From: Synergistaceae bacterium
GTDB lineage: Bacteria > Synergistota > Synergistia > Synergistales > Aminobacteriaceae
Length of the DNA: 64,000 nt
Direction: 5' to 3'
Assembly: GCA_017451025.1 (NCBI GenBank)
Contig: JAFSSM010000003.1
Span: forward strand, 39,872-103,871
Position numbers and translations under genes: made by a program. Each line of letters starts with the position of its first letter. Positions within the stretch are counted from its first letter, which is position 1. Below the pieces are notes generated by a model. That model saw nothing but the letters and a program-made list of their open reading frames with translations. It searched no databases and was not told the DNA's origin. Below are positions 26,054 through 35,022 of the stretch, piece after piece.

Positions 26054-27418
26054 ATGGTTCAAGGTTCTATGCTTGTAGTTATTCTTGTCGTTGCAATCGT
26101 CCTGATGGTACTGCTCATCTCAAAGATGAAGTTCCACCCGTTTGTAGCACTGTTCGCCGTAGCTCTGGCTATGGGACTCGCTGTCGGAATGGCTCCCGCA
26201 AAAGTCCTCGACACTATCCTTAACGGATTTGGCGGGACTTGTCGCGGAATAGGCATCGTGATTCTGCTGGGAACGATTATCGGCGCAATGCTGGAGAAGT
26301 CCGGCGCGGCGTTCACGATGGCTGACTCGGTGCTAAAAGTTGTCGGTGAGAAGCGTCCGGCACTGGCGATGAGCCTCATCGGATGGGTGGTCTCAATTCC
26401 GGTGTTCTGCGACTCTGGATTCGTCATCCTGTCTTCCCTCAACAAGTCATTGGCGAGGCGTTCACACGTCAGGCTCTCAGTGATGGCTATTGCCCTGTCA
26501 ACAGGACTTTACGCCACGCACACACTTGTTCCTCCAACACCCGGTCCCATTGCCGCCGCTAATGAACTTCATGCAGATTTGGGCATGGTCATCATGTGGG
26601 GAATCGTGGTCTCTATCGTGTCAGTGATTGCCGGTTACGTCTATGCGCTGATTGCCGGGCCGAAGCTCCCTGTTCCCTTCGACGAACAGGACGGAGCCGG
26701 TGAGTCCTACGAGGACCTCAAGGCCAAGTACGGCACTCTTCCGTCAGCCTTCAAGTCGTTTGCTCCTATTCTGATACCGTTAATCCTGATTGCGTTCAGC
26801 TCGTTCATCAGCTACCCGTCAACCTTAGCGAAAATTGGCGGCAAAGAGTCAACCCTCTTCATCGTCAGCAGCTTCTTGGGAAATCCCGTTATCGCACTGT
26901 CAATCGGAGTAATTCTGTGCTTCTTCCTCGCCCCGTTCACTGAGGAAGTAACCAACGGCTGGATTGGCGAAGGTGTCAAGGACGGCGCGAACATCATAAT
27001 GATTACGGCGGCGGGCGGAGGACTTGGTGCAGTTATCGCGGCTTCTGGTGTAGGCAACTACATCGGCGAGGCGTTATCGAGCTACAACTTCGGGATATTC
27101 CTGCCCTTCATTATTGCTGCGGCACTCAAGACTGCGCAGGGTTCATCGACTGTCGCAATCGTAACCACTGCACAGATTATTGCTCCGATGCTCGGCTCTC
27201 TGGGGCTTGGTGCTCCGATGGGGGCTGTGCTTGCTACGCTGGCTATCGGTTCAGGCGCAATGGTTGTGTCTCACGCTAACGACTCGTACTTCTGGGTTGT
27301 GACTCAGTTCTCGGATATGGACCTCAACACTGCGTACAAGGCTCAGACAATGGCAACACTTATTCAGGGTATTGTTGCGGTTCTGGCAATCTACGGAATT
27401 TCCCTCTACATGTTGTAG
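26054..27418 (+). CDS. GntP-family permease (gluconate or related hydroxy-acid symporter)
   Basis: The 454-residue protein has about twelve membrane segments and the family features LGTIIGAMLEKSGAA, SIPVFCDSGFVIL, THTLVPPTPGPIAAA and AQGSSTVAIVTTA. GntP relatives import gluconate, glycerate or similar acids with protons. An AAAGGAG site precedes the ATG. No kinase or dehydratase gene lies nearby to reveal the substrate. Confidence 0.9.
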   Translation: MVQGSMLVVILVVAIVLMVLLISKMKFHPFVALFAVALAMGLAVGMAPAKVLDTILNGFGGTCRGIGIVILLGTIIGAMLEKSGAAFTMADSVLKVVGEKRPALAMSLIGWVVSIPVFCDSGFVILSSLNKSLARRSHVRLSVMAIALSTGLYATHTLVPPTPGPIAAANELHADLGMVIMWGIVVSIVSVIAGYVYALIAGPKLPVPFDEQDGAGESYEDLKAKYGTLPSAFKSFAPILIPLILIAFSSFISYPSTLAKIGGKESTLFIVSSFLGNPVIALSIGVILCFFLAPFTEEVTNGWIGEGVKDGANIIMITAAGGGLGAVIAASGVGNYIGEALSSYNFGIFLPFIIAAALKTAQGSSTVAIVTTAQIIAPMLGSLGLGAPMGAVLATLAIGSGAMVVSHANDSYFWVVTQFSDMDLNTAYKAQTMATLIQGIVAVLAIYGISLYML

Positions 27419-27424
27419 TAGTAC

Positions 27425-27476
27425 CACCCCCCACAATCCCCCTAAATTAGGGGGACTACAGGGGGTAGTTATTTAA
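27425..27476 (+). terminator. Nested palindrome after the GntP gene
   Basis: CCCCCT and AGGGGG form a tight hairpin at 27438 to 27454 inside a looser outer pairing (ACCACCCCCC with GGGGGTAGT), followed by TATTTAATCTTT. It resembles the CCCCCTA-rich sequence at the right end of the window. Confidence 0.65.
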
Positions 27477-27492
27477 TCTTTACTTTAGGAGG

Positions 27493-28635
27493 TATTCACA
27501 CGGAATCAAGACAACCACGAGCAACGGTATCCTGCTCATCTTCTACGTTATCTACGTCGGGGTTCTGTCAGATACCGGGCTGTTTGACGTGATAGTGAAC
27601 TGGCTCGTTCAGAAGGCAGGAAGCAATGTTATAGCTGTTACGGTCGCAACGGCAATCATCGCCACAATCGCACACCTTGACGGCACGACAGCAACGACAG
27701 TCCTCATTACCATTCCGTCGCTGTACCCGGTCTACAAGAGAATGAACATTGACAGCAGGATTCTTCTCTGCATCACCGGCGCGTGCATGGGCGTAATGAA
27801 CCTGCTTCCCTGGGGCGGACCTACGGTACGTGCGGCTGCTATCCTATCGATGGATGCAAATGTTCTCTGGAACATGCTCATTCCTGTACAGATTGCGGGC
27901 TTTGTGATTAATATTGTTCTCGGTGTACTGCTCGGAATGGTAGCAGTGAAGGCCGGTGCAGGTGTAGGAAAAGGCGTTGAGGTTGAGACAGACTCCAAAG
28001 AGGCGGCAGAGGCTAATGCACTCCGCAAGTCGAATCCTTATCTCATCTTCAACTTTATCCTGACGGTTGCGGTTATCGCTGTACTGTCGATGGGGCTTGC
28101 TTCGATCTACGTGGTGTTCCTCGTTGCGCTGTGCATACTCTTGGCCGTGAATTACCCCGACCAGAAACTGCAGGACAAGCTCGTGAAGAAACATGCTCCC
28201 GCCGCGCTGATAATCTCCGCTACACTTTTTGCTGTCGGCGCAATGGTCGGAGTGTTCGACGGTACGGGAATGCTTACGGCGATGGCAAATGCAATCATGT
28301 CCGTAATTCCTGCGGCGATGGGCAAGTACATTCACGTAATCTTCGGGCTTCTTGCTCTGCCTCTGGGCTTGTGCATCGGAACGGACGCATACTTCTACGG
28401 AATTATGCCTTTGGTGATTCAGGTAGGGCAGACGTACGGAGTTGCTCCTCTCTCGACAGCTATGGCAATGCTCATCGGAAAGAACATCGCCCTCATGGTC
28501 AGTCCGTTAGTCCTTGCGATCGGACTGACGAACACGGAACTGAAGGATCACATGAAGTACTCGATACCTCCTTATTACGCAGTAAGTGTAGTGATGCTGA
28601 TATTCGGAATCGTGGCAGGAATCATTCCGCTGTAA
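27493..28635 (+). pseudogene. CitMHS-family citrate transporter lacking its N-terminus
   Basis: The frame contains GIKTTTSNGILLIF, GVLSDTGLFDVIV, AHLDGTTATTVLIT and NLLPWGGPTVRA, which mark the citrate-Mg/Ca:H+ symporter family. An excellent AGGAGG lies at 27487 to 27492, yet no ATG, GTG or TTG follows at the right distance. Coding homology begins only a few codons later, at a point about 55 to 60 residues into a normal 430 to 450-residue CitM. The first in-frame start is GTG 27589, inside the membrane core. A deletion has apparently removed the start and first helices while leaving the ribosome site. Confidence 0.78.
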
Positions 28636-28655
28636 ACGATACGCAGAAAGTTTTT

Positions 28656-28694
28656 GCCCCGCGCCCCCACCCACCCGCCCGGCGCGGGGCTTTT
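28656..28694 (+). terminator. Intrinsic terminator after the citrate-type transporter
   Basis: A perfect 10-bp stem GCCCCGCGCC/GGCGCGGGGC surrounds a C-rich loop and is followed by TTTT. It lies 20 bases after the stop. Confidence 0.88.
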
Positions 28695-28697
28695 GTG

Positions 28698-28706
28698 TGC
28701 TAATAT
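28698..28706 (+). promoter_or_regulatory. Extended -10 promoter TGC-TAATAT
   Basis: The element follows the terminator directly and precedes the phosphomutase ATG by 30 bases. No clear -35 is visible because the terminator stem occupies that place. Confidence 0.45.
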
Positions 28707-28736
28707 ACCCTCATCCCAACAAGGAGGCATACCATT

Positions 28737-30119
28737 ATGAACATACCAAAATACATTTTCCGTGAATACGACATACGCGGCACAGCAGATACCGACCTCG
28801 TGGACGAAACAGTACGTGCAATCGGCCAGGCATACGGTACGTGGCTGATTCGGAGCGGCGTAACAGGAAGCGTAACGCTCGGAGGAGATGCCCGCCTCTC
28901 TACACCCCGCATTAAGTCCGCAATCACCGAAGGCATCATCTCCACCGGCCTCAACGTTATTGACGTGGGACTGGTTACTACTCCCATGCTCTACTGGAGC
29001 TTAATCCGCTTCGGCCTCGACGGCGGCGTAATGATTACCGGCTCCCACAATCCAAGCGACATGAACGGCGTAAAGCTGTGTTACGGACACGGTACCCTCT
29101 GGGGCGAAGAGGTGAGGCTAATCGGCAAAATCGCAGAGTCCGGAAATTTTGAGCACGGCACCGGGAAAATCTCGCAGGCACATATCGACGACGAATACCT
29201 GCAAATGCTGGTCTCTCATTTCGTACTGCCATTCAATAAAAAGTTCAAGGTAGTTGTTGATTCAGGGAATGGTGCGGCAGGACCGACAGCACGCAGATAC
29301 TTCGAGATGCTGGGCTGTGAAGTGGTCTCACTGTTCGACGAACCGGACGGACATTTCCCCAACCATCACCCTGACCCGCAGAAGCGCGAGAACCTTCAAG
29401 CACTCATTGAGCGTGTGCTCGCGGAGAAGGCCGATGTTGGCTTCGCATATGACGGCGACGCTGACAGAATAGGCGTTGTTGACGACAAGGGAGAACCCAT
29501 CGCCGGAGACCGCTTGATGTCGCTGTACTGGCGCGAAATTCTGCGTGAACACCCGAAAACTGACGTTCTGGTTGAGCCGAAATGCAGCATGATTCTTCCG
29601 GAGACAGCCGCAAAATTCGGAGGAAAACCCTTCTACTGGAAATCCGGACACTCCGTCATCAAGGCCAAGATGCGCGAAATGGGATCACTCTTTGCCGGCG
29701 AATACTCAGGGCATATGTTCTTCGCGGATGAATTTTTCGGACACGACGACGCGTTCTATGCTTCAGGAAGGTTATTGCGCATAATGTCCGACGAGAACAA
29801 TTCACTTTCGCGGCTAATGATGTCTTTCCCGGTTTACCCGTCAACCGAAGAGATACGCATACCCTGCCCCGACGAGACCAAGTTTCAGATTGTTGACCGC
29901 ATAACCGCAAAAGCGAAAATCGACCACAAAGTCAGCGACCTCGACGGCGTGAGGATACTCTACCCTGACGGCTGGGGCTTAATCCGCGCGTCGAACACTC
30001 AGCCCGTAGTTGTAGTGAGGTGCGAGGGACGGAACAAGGAAGCACTCGAGCGCATAATGCAGGACATCAAGAACCGGGTCTTGGCCGAAGGTCTGCCCAA
30101 TTTCACATGGACATTCTAG
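28737..30119 (+). CDS. manB: Phosphomannomutase/phosphoglucomutase
   Basis: The 460-residue alpha-D-phosphohexomutase interconverts hexose 6- and 1-phosphates for glycan precursors. It has FREYDIRG at the start, the phosphoserine loop TGSHNPSDMNG near residue 101, the metal loop DGDADRIG near 240, the sugar loop FAGEYSGHMFF near 320 and the phosphate loop RASNTQPVVVVR. An AAGGAGG site lies before the ATG. The gene overlaps trmB. Confidence 0.92.
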   Translation: MNIPKYIFREYDIRGTADTDLVDETVRAIGQAYGTWLIRSGVTGSVTLGGDARLSTPRIKSAITEGIISTGLNVIDVGLVTTPMLYWSLIRFGLDGGVMITGSHNPSDMNGVKLCYGHGTLWGEEVRLIGKIAESGNFEHGTGKISQAHIDDEYLQMLVSHFVLPFNKKFKVVVDSGNGAAGPTARRYFEMLGCEVVSLFDEPDGHFPNHHPDPQKRENLQALIERVLAEKADVGFAYDGDADRIGVVDDKGEPIAGDRLMSLYWREILREHPKTDVLVEPKCSMILPETAAKFGGKPFYWKSGHSVIKAKMREMGSLFAGEYSGHMFFADEFFGHDDAFYASGRLLRIMSDENNSLSRLMMSFPVYPSTEEIRIPCPDETKFQIVDRITAKAKIDHKVSDLDGVRILYPDGWGLIRASNTQPVVVVRCEGRNKEALERIMQDIKNRVLAEGLPNFTWTF

Positions 30120-31036
30120 CCGCGACGACCAACGCCAAGCCGCAATACGGAGTTATCCTCACGAATCCTGTCCTGCCTCTTGAGACAGCTCCGCACACTC
30201 AGCTCGAAATAGGCTTCGGCAACGGCGAATACACGGTGCAATACGCGGAGGCACACCCTGATGTGATGTTCTACGGCGTGGAAATTTCGCAGGCGTGCGT
30301 CCTGAAGTGTGCAAGAAGGGCGGCGGGCCTGAAGAACTTGCGCATTCTCAACGCAGATGCACGGTACATGCTCCGTGAGCTTTTCGCTGACGAATCGCTG
30401 GAACACATAATTATGCAGTTCCCTTGTCCGTGGAGCAGCAATAAGCAGGCTCACAGAAGAGTTACGGCGAAGGATTTTGCGGACGGGCTTGCGGCTGTGC
30501 TGAAGATTGGCGGGGAATTCGAGATGCTGACGGACGATGAGCCTTATTCCCTCGAAGTCAGGGAAGTGCTGGGGAAACATCAGGCACTTGCGCTCACGAA
30601 GTACGAGGTGAACCCGGAGCGGGAGATCACGACGAAGTACGAGCGCAAATGGCTTGAGGAGGGCAAGAATATTTACCGGCTTGTGTTCGCTAAGACGCAG
30701 GCATTTAGTGTTGGGAGGCGGATTGCTCAGGAAATGCACATAAAGATTAGGCACGAGGTAACTGCACAGGAAATTGAAGCTCTCAGGAATGTTGAGGGTA
30801 AAAAGAACGGAGGTCTGGCTTTCTGGAAGTTCGGAAGGTGTTTTAGTGACGGCGAGTCATACCTTCTGGAGACACTGACCAGCGATGAAGAGTTTGGGCA
30901 GAAGTTCTACATACACATAGCGAATCGTGATGAAGGTGCGTTAATCCGGCTGGACCAGACTGCGGATGCGTTTCTGACTCCTGCGGTGAGAGCTGCGCTT
31001 GATGACGCGGCGCACAGGCTCTATGAAGGACGTTAG
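30107..31036 (+). CDS. trmB: tRNA (guanine-N7)-methyltransferase TrmB
   Basis: TrmB forms m7G46 in tRNA with S-adenosylmethionine. The Rossmann core has LEIGFGNGEYTVQYA and FYGVEIS, followed by the family motif QFPCPWSSNKQAHRR, which corresponds to the usual PDPWpKkrHhKRR. I start at ATG 30107, which overlaps the manB stop by 13 bases, because the upstream extension is in manB coding sequence. At 309 residues it is longer than the usual 210 to 240 because of a C-terminal extension of about 100 residues. Confidence 0.85.
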   Translation: MDILAATTNAKPQYGVILTNPVLPLETAPHTQLEIGFGNGEYTVQYAEAHPDVMFYGVEISQACVLKCARRAAGLKNLRILNADARYMLRELFADESLEHIIMQFPCPWSSNKQAHRRVTAKDFADGLAAVLKIGGEFEMLTDDEPYSLEVREVLGKHQALALTKYEVNPEREITTKYERKWLEEGKNIYRLVFAKTQAFSVGRRIAQEMHIKIRHEVTAQEIEALRNVEGKKNGGLAFWKFGRCFSDGESYLLETLTSDEEFGQKFYIHIANRDEGALIRLDQTADAFLTPAVRAALDDAAHRLYEGR

Positions 31037-31577
31037 ACCGACGAGCGGGCGGGTGCTGTCTGCGCTGTTCAGCATACTCGGCGGAAGGGTTGAGGGCGGA
31101 AAATTCCTTGACCTTTTCGCCGGAACCGGGCGCGTAGGGCTTGAGGCACTGGAACGCGGAGCAGACGGGTGTGTGTTTGTCGAGAGTGTGAGGTCTCGTG
31201 CTGAGGAATTGAGGGGGCGGGCGGGCGGGGTTGCTGGACGCGAAGGCATGCCGAGCGGACAGCACTGCACAGCTGACGATAAAGTGATAGTTCTTTCTCT
31301 GGAAGTGAGGCGTGCAATTTCCTGGCTGGCCAAGCGCGGACTGAAGTTTGACGTGATTTTCGCTGACCCGCCTTACTGCGAGGGGTGGTGTGAGGTTTTG
31401 CCGGGACTTTCGGGACTGACCGAACTTTTCGCTGATGATGCCCTGATGGTGATTGAACACTCGGTGAGGGAACCTCTGACGCTCTCGAAGAATCCGGCCT
31501 CTCTGGAGATTCTTTCTGTTCGGGAATACGGGGAAACCTGCCTGACTTTTCTAAAGTGCCGCCGCACACAAGAATAA
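31023..31577 (+). CDS. rsmD: 16S rRNA (guanine966-N2)-methyltransferase RsmD
   Basis: The 184-residue enzyme has RPTSGRVLSALFSIL, the SAM site FLDLFAGTGRVGLEALERGA and the catalytic DPPY in IFADPPYCEGW. The start at ATG 31023 overlaps trmB by 14 bases. The last ten or so residues (KCRRTQE) may be foreign, since a transposase remnant begins right at its 3' end. A low-complexity AGGVAGREG stretch near residue 70 is unusual. Confidence 0.87.
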   Translation: MKDVRPTSGRVLSALFSILGGRVEGGKFLDLFAGTGRVGLEALERGADGCVFVESVRSRAEELRGRAGGVAGREGMPSGQHCTADDKVIVLSLEVRRAISWLAKRGLKFDVIFADPPYCEGWCEVLPGLSGLTELFADDALMVIEHSVREPLTLSKNPASLEILSVREYGETCLTFLKCRRTQE

Positions 31578-31770
31578 ACTTTCTGGTTACAGTCTTGACC
31601 TCTTTAATTTGTGCGGGAAGTTTTCTCTTAGAGGAGATTAATATTCCATCGGAGTCCAGCTTCCCCAAGCACCTTTGCCTGTTTCGTGGCCGTCCCTGCG
31701 CGTCCCTGTAGCTTTTCCCCTCGTAGACGTAAGTTGTCCTGTTAATTCTGCGGTATATTATGTAGCTCAT
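31578..31770 (-). mobile_element. Transposase remnant (N-terminal stump)
   Basis: The minus strand has a start with AAGGAG and ATG at 31770 and codes for about 64 residues: MSYIIYRRINRTTYVYEG, then RNRQRCLGKLDSDG and SKRKLPAQIKEVKTVTRK. This is the N-terminal style of IS1634/IS4-like transposases. The frame then runs into the antisense of rsmD without homology, so the catalytic DDE domain is gone. The remaining 31771 to 31941 holds only the promoter of the MATE gene. Confidence 0.7.
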
Positions 31771-31871
31771 AAATGCTCCTTCTTTCACAAAAATACATCA
31801 CAAATTATCGCAGACCGGCGTGATTTTTACAACTACATTTACCACTACAAAATGCCCTCATGAATCCGGCA

Positions 31872-31900
31872 ATGACACAAAATTTTTATCCTGTTATAAT
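31872..31900 (+). promoter_or_regulatory. Strong sigma-70 promoter ATGACA-17-TATAAT
   Basis: The -35 (five of six) and -10 (six of six) are separated by 17 bases, and TG precedes the -10 by one base. It lies 42 bases before the TTG start of the MATE transporter gene. Confidence 0.8.
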
Positions 31901-31941
31901 CCCCCCACGTTTAGCAAAATCCTGAAAGGATACGTGATATT

Positions 31942-33276
31942 TTGCAGTCCCAATCCATAGCAAGGCAGGCCATAAGCAACATTATTCCCGCAATAGTCGT
32001 CGAAATAATGATGCTGATCTACAACCTCGCAGATACATTCTTCATTGCACGGACAAATGACCCCCTCCAGCTCGCCGCAGTGTCCCTTGCCGCGCCGGTG
32101 TTCCTTGTGCTAATAGCTCTGGGAATAATCTTCATGGCCGGAGCTATGTCGTACATATCGCGTTCGCTCGGTGCGGGCCAGAAGGAACGCGCAGACTCCA
32201 TAGCATCGTTCTGCGTTTGGGGCAGTATTTTTGTGGGTGCAGTGATGGCTGTAATCTTCATGTTCTTCATCGAGAAAATTCTGCGGGCAATCGGCGCGAG
32301 TCCCGAGACTTTCCGGCTGGCTCATAGCTACCTGTCCATAGTGATAGCTTCTGCTCCGTTCGTGCTGTTCTCGATGGCCTGCGGAGGAATTATGCGCGCA
32401 GAGGGCCATGCTTCCGGTGCAATGATAGGGCAGATTTTCGGGAACATGTTAAACGTTGTGCTTGACCCGATAATGATTCTCTATTTCGGCTGGGGCATAA
32501 CCGGAGCGGCAGTCGCAACGAGCGTAAGCATAGTTATCGGTGCAATGTATTACGTCGGTTATTTTCTGACGGGCAAGTCGTCAATCAGCATTCACATAAA
32601 GCATTTCAGGATAGGGGGCGGGATAGCCTGGGGTGTGCTGTCTATAGGGATTCCGTCGTGTCTCGACCTGTGGCTGATGAGTATTGCGCAGATAGTCATG
32701 AACTCGTTGATGTCGGCTTACGGTGATATGGCAGTTGCCGCCGCAGGAGTAATGATGAGGATCGACCAGATTACCGGGCTGTTTGCGATGGGAGCAGGAC
32801 AGGGGATTCAGCCGCTGCTGGGGTTCTGCGTCGGAGCTGAGGACTGGAAGAAGTACAGGGCATTCCTGAAGTTTGCGATGTCCTTCACGGTAATTTTGAG
32901 CTTAATGATGATTGCGGGTTGCTACCTGTTCACGAGCAATATCGTGTCAATTTTCCTGAGTGAGCCGGAAGCATTCGGTTATGCTGTGAAATTCCTGCGG
33001 ATAAAACTGTCAAGCAGTATTCTTTTTGCGCTGTTCTTCATCCTGATAAATGCGTTGCAGGCGATGGGAGCAGGCAGAGCTTCTCTTATTCTGAGCGTGT
33101 GCCGTCAGGGAGTTCTGTACATGCCTCTGTTGTTCATCATGAATAATTTTGCGGGAGTGTACGGGCTAGTGTGGGCACTGCCGATAGCCGAGCTGTTATC
33201 GCTTGTACAGACAGTTGTGGTATACGGAAAGATAATCCTTGACCCTAGACGCTTAATATACGGTGAGGCACAATGA
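31942..33276 (+). CDS. MATE-family efflux transporter
   Basis: The 444-residue protein has twelve membrane segments in two related halves, typical of MATE antiporters that expel drugs or metabolites using sodium or proton gradients. Signatures include NLADTFFIAR near residue 26, SLGAGQKERADS near 75, ACGGIMRAEGHASGAM near 147 and MGAGQGIQPLLGFCVGA near 284. The start is TTG 31942 with GAAAGGA upstream. It overlaps coaD by four bases. Confidence 0.9.
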   Translation: MQSQSIARQAISNIIPAIVVEIMMLIYNLADTFFIARTNDPLQLAAVSLAAPVFLVLIALGIIFMAGAMSYISRSLGAGQKERADSIASFCVWGSIFVGAVMAVIFMFFIEKILRAIGASPETFRLAHSYLSIVIASAPFVLFSMACGGIMRAEGHASGAMIGQIFGNMLNVVLDPIMILYFGWGITGAAVATSVSIVIGAMYYVGYFLTGKSSISIHIKHFRIGGGIAWGVLSIGIPSCLDLWLMSIAQIVMNSLMSAYGDMAVAAAGVMMRIDQITGLFAMGAGQGIQPLLGFCVGAEDWKKYRAFLKFAMSFTVILSLMMIAGCYLFTSNIVSIFLSEPEAFGYAVKFLRIKLSSSILFALFFILINALQAMGAGRASLILSVCRQGVLYMPLLFIMNNFAGVYGLVWALPIAELLSLVQTVVVYGKIILDPRRLIYGEAQ

Positions 33277-33758
33277 AGGTACGTGCTGTTTATCCAGGTT
33301 CGTTTGACCCGATAACGAACGGGCATATCTATATTGCGGAACGTGCGGCGGCGGTGTTTGACGAGGTTATCGTGAGTGTTCTGGTGAACGAGCGGAAAGT
33401 GTCTGCGTTCAGCGTGGAGGAACGCTGTGCGATGGCGCGGGAGGCACTCTCTCACGTGAAGAACATAACTGTGGACAGCTTCAACGGTCTGCTGGTGGAT
33501 TATGTGAGGCAGAAGGAAGCGGGAGTGATAATCAGGGGATTGCGTGCGATGAGTGATTTCGAGTACGAGTTCCAGATGGCACTGATGAACAGGCAGCTTG
33601 CGCCGGAGATTGAGACGTTTTTCATCGTAACTGACCCGAAATACTCGTATGTGTCGAGTTCGAGCGTGAGGGAGATATTCCACTTCGGGGGAACAGTTAG
33701 GGATGTTGTGCCGGACAATGTGTTTGAGAGGCTGCGGGAACGCTATCATGACAGGTGA
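33273..33758 (+). CDS. coaD: Phosphopantetheine adenylyltransferase
   Basis: CoaD makes dephospho-CoA from ATP and 4'-phosphopantetheine. The 161-residue protein has the nucleotidyltransferase motif YPGSFDPITNGHIYIAERA, RGLRAMSDFEYEFQMALMN and VSSSSVREI, all standard. The ATG overlaps the preceding MATE gene stop (ATGA). Confidence 0.95.
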   Translation: MKVRAVYPGSFDPITNGHIYIAERAAAVFDEVIVSVLVNERKVSAFSVEERCAMAREALSHVKNITVDSFNGLLVDYVRQKEAGVIIRGLRAMSDFEYEFQMALMNRQLAPEIETFFIVTDPKYSYVSSSSVREIFHFGGTVRDVVPDNVFERLRERYHDR

Positions 33759-34167
33759 GATAAAAATATGGCGGCCGTTCTGCGGAGAGCTGTACCGTTA
33801 TGAATGGAACAAGAGCAAAATTCTTGGGGTACTCCGCCAATTTTGGGACGATGTACGTTACAGCTGGCAGAGGATACGGTACGGCTACTGCGAATATGAT
33901 TTGTGGAGCATAGACCGCTGGTTTCTCGACATAATGCCCAGAATGCTGGAGGAACACAAAGCCACGAGGCACGGAAGCCCTGTCGTGAACGAAGCAGATA
34001 CCGGCAGCGATGAAGCCCTCACGAAAGCGTGGGATGAAATATTAGACCGCATGATATTCTTGTTTCGTGAAGCCTCAGAGGAAACATGCACGAACAAATA
34101 TCGAGAACAATGCAAGGACGAAGCACTCGCATTATTCTCGAAGTGGTTTTATTGTCTGTGGGATTAG
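33748..34167 (+). CDS. Hypothetical soluble protein
   Basis: The likely start is ATG 33748, overlapping the coaD end by 11 bases, giving 139 residues. It is aromatic-rich, with RYGYCEYDLWSIDRWF, DIMPRML and AWDEILDRMIFLF. The pattern resembles small hypothetical proteins common in gut phage and conjugative elements of Firmicutes, but I recognise no named domain. The stop is convergent with the GIY-YIG gene, overlapping it by four bases. Confidence 0.6.
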   Translation: MTGEIKIWRPFCGELYRYEWNKSKILGVLRQFWDDVRYSWQRIRYGYCEYDLWSIDRWFLDIMPRMLEEHKATRHGSPVVNEADTGSDEALTKAWDEILDRMIFLFREASEETCTNKYREQCKDEALALFSKWFYCLWD

Positions 34168-35009
34168 GTGCGCGTATCCCGAAGAGGTTTCCCGTCCTCA
34201 GTCCTCCATTCCAGATTGCCGTTTGACGTTCTGCCAAGAATTACAGCAGAAGCCGCCGACGGTGAGCGGAACTCATAATCACGTGTAAAGCGTCTGCCTG
34301 AAATTATGCCCTCGTGCTCAAGTTTCAGCCTCAATTTGTAATAGCTCGCGTGTTTGCTGTCCGTCAGCGAAGCCGCAACATGTTCTGACACTACCGACCC
34401 CTTCACGACAGTAAACCCTCCTGTACTCACGAAGCCCTTTGCGTCCGCACCAGAACTCGCCATTTTGCAGAACAGATACTGCCTGCTGTCTGTCTCTTCC
34501 GGCACCGGCGCAAACACGTTGTAGCTCATCGTCGCAATAATCAGCTTCACGTTGTCCATGAACTCCGCCATTACTGCCTTCTCTGAAGCTTTCATCACCG
34601 TCTTGCTGTAGGTGTTCTTCGTCAGAACTTTGTACCTTCCGCACTCTCTGGCTTCTTTCACAAGTTTATCCTCAAGGTAGCGGATTAACGCTTTGTTCAG
34701 GTCATGCCCCGTGAAAGCTACTACAGTATTCCAGTAGAAATTTTCGCTGCCTGCCTGATAATCCTTGAGGTGCTGGCGCAGACGTTCGAGCATGTCTTCG
34801 GACTCGCCTATGTACACAGAGTTGCTTCCGTCGTCTTCTTGGCAGAACAGAAAATACACTCCTGCTCCGCTGATTTCGTCGCCCGCGTAATCCTGAATCT
34901 CTGTGCGCGGAATCTTTACCGCTGTACCGTTCCAGTTCGAGAGTTCAGCTACAATGATGCTGTCAGCCGTACCATTCACGAGGAACAGTTCTATCTTTCT
35001 GCCGTAAAT
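34164..35009 (-). CDS. GIY-YIG nuclease-family protein with DUF4357 domain, probable non-ATG start
   Basis: The protein has a GIY-YIG core (GVYFLF, then VYIGESEDMLERLRQH) near the N-terminus and a C-terminal DUF4357 (YEFRSPSAASAVILGR, then TEDGKPL). This pairing is common in gut bacteria, with a presumed DNA-nicking or defence-related role. The first ordinary start is GTG at 34979, without a ribosome site. Family homology (KIELFLVNGT) extends upstream of it. I place the start at ATT 35009, because GGAGG lies 8 bases before it; ATT starts are rare, so this is tentative. Confidence 0.78.
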   Translation of the reverse strand: MYGRKIELFLVNGTADSIIVAELSNWNGTAVKIPRTEIQDYAGDEISGAGVYFLFCQEDDGSNSVYIGESEDMLERLRQHLKDYQAGSENFYWNTVVAFTGHDLNKALIRYLEDKLVKEARECGRYKVLTKNTYSKTVMKASEKAVMAEFMDNVKLIIATMSYNVFAPVPEETDSRQYLFCKMASSGADAKGFVSTGGFTVVKGSVVSEHVAASLTDSKHASYYKLRLKLEHEGIISGRRFTRDYEFRSPSAASAVILGRTSNGNLEWRTEDGKPLRDTRT

Positions 35010-35022
35010 TTCGATCTCCTCC

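Noticed and set aside
30020..30106. N-terminal extension of TrmB inside manB
   Set aside because: It is the out-of-frame reading of manB codons; TrmB-like sequence begins at ATG 30107.
31069..31560. Minus-strand open frame of about 160 codons across rsmD, continuing the transposase start
   Set aside because: Only the first 60 or so residues look like protein; the rest is the antisense of rsmD, rich in Arg, Pro and Ser, with no homology.
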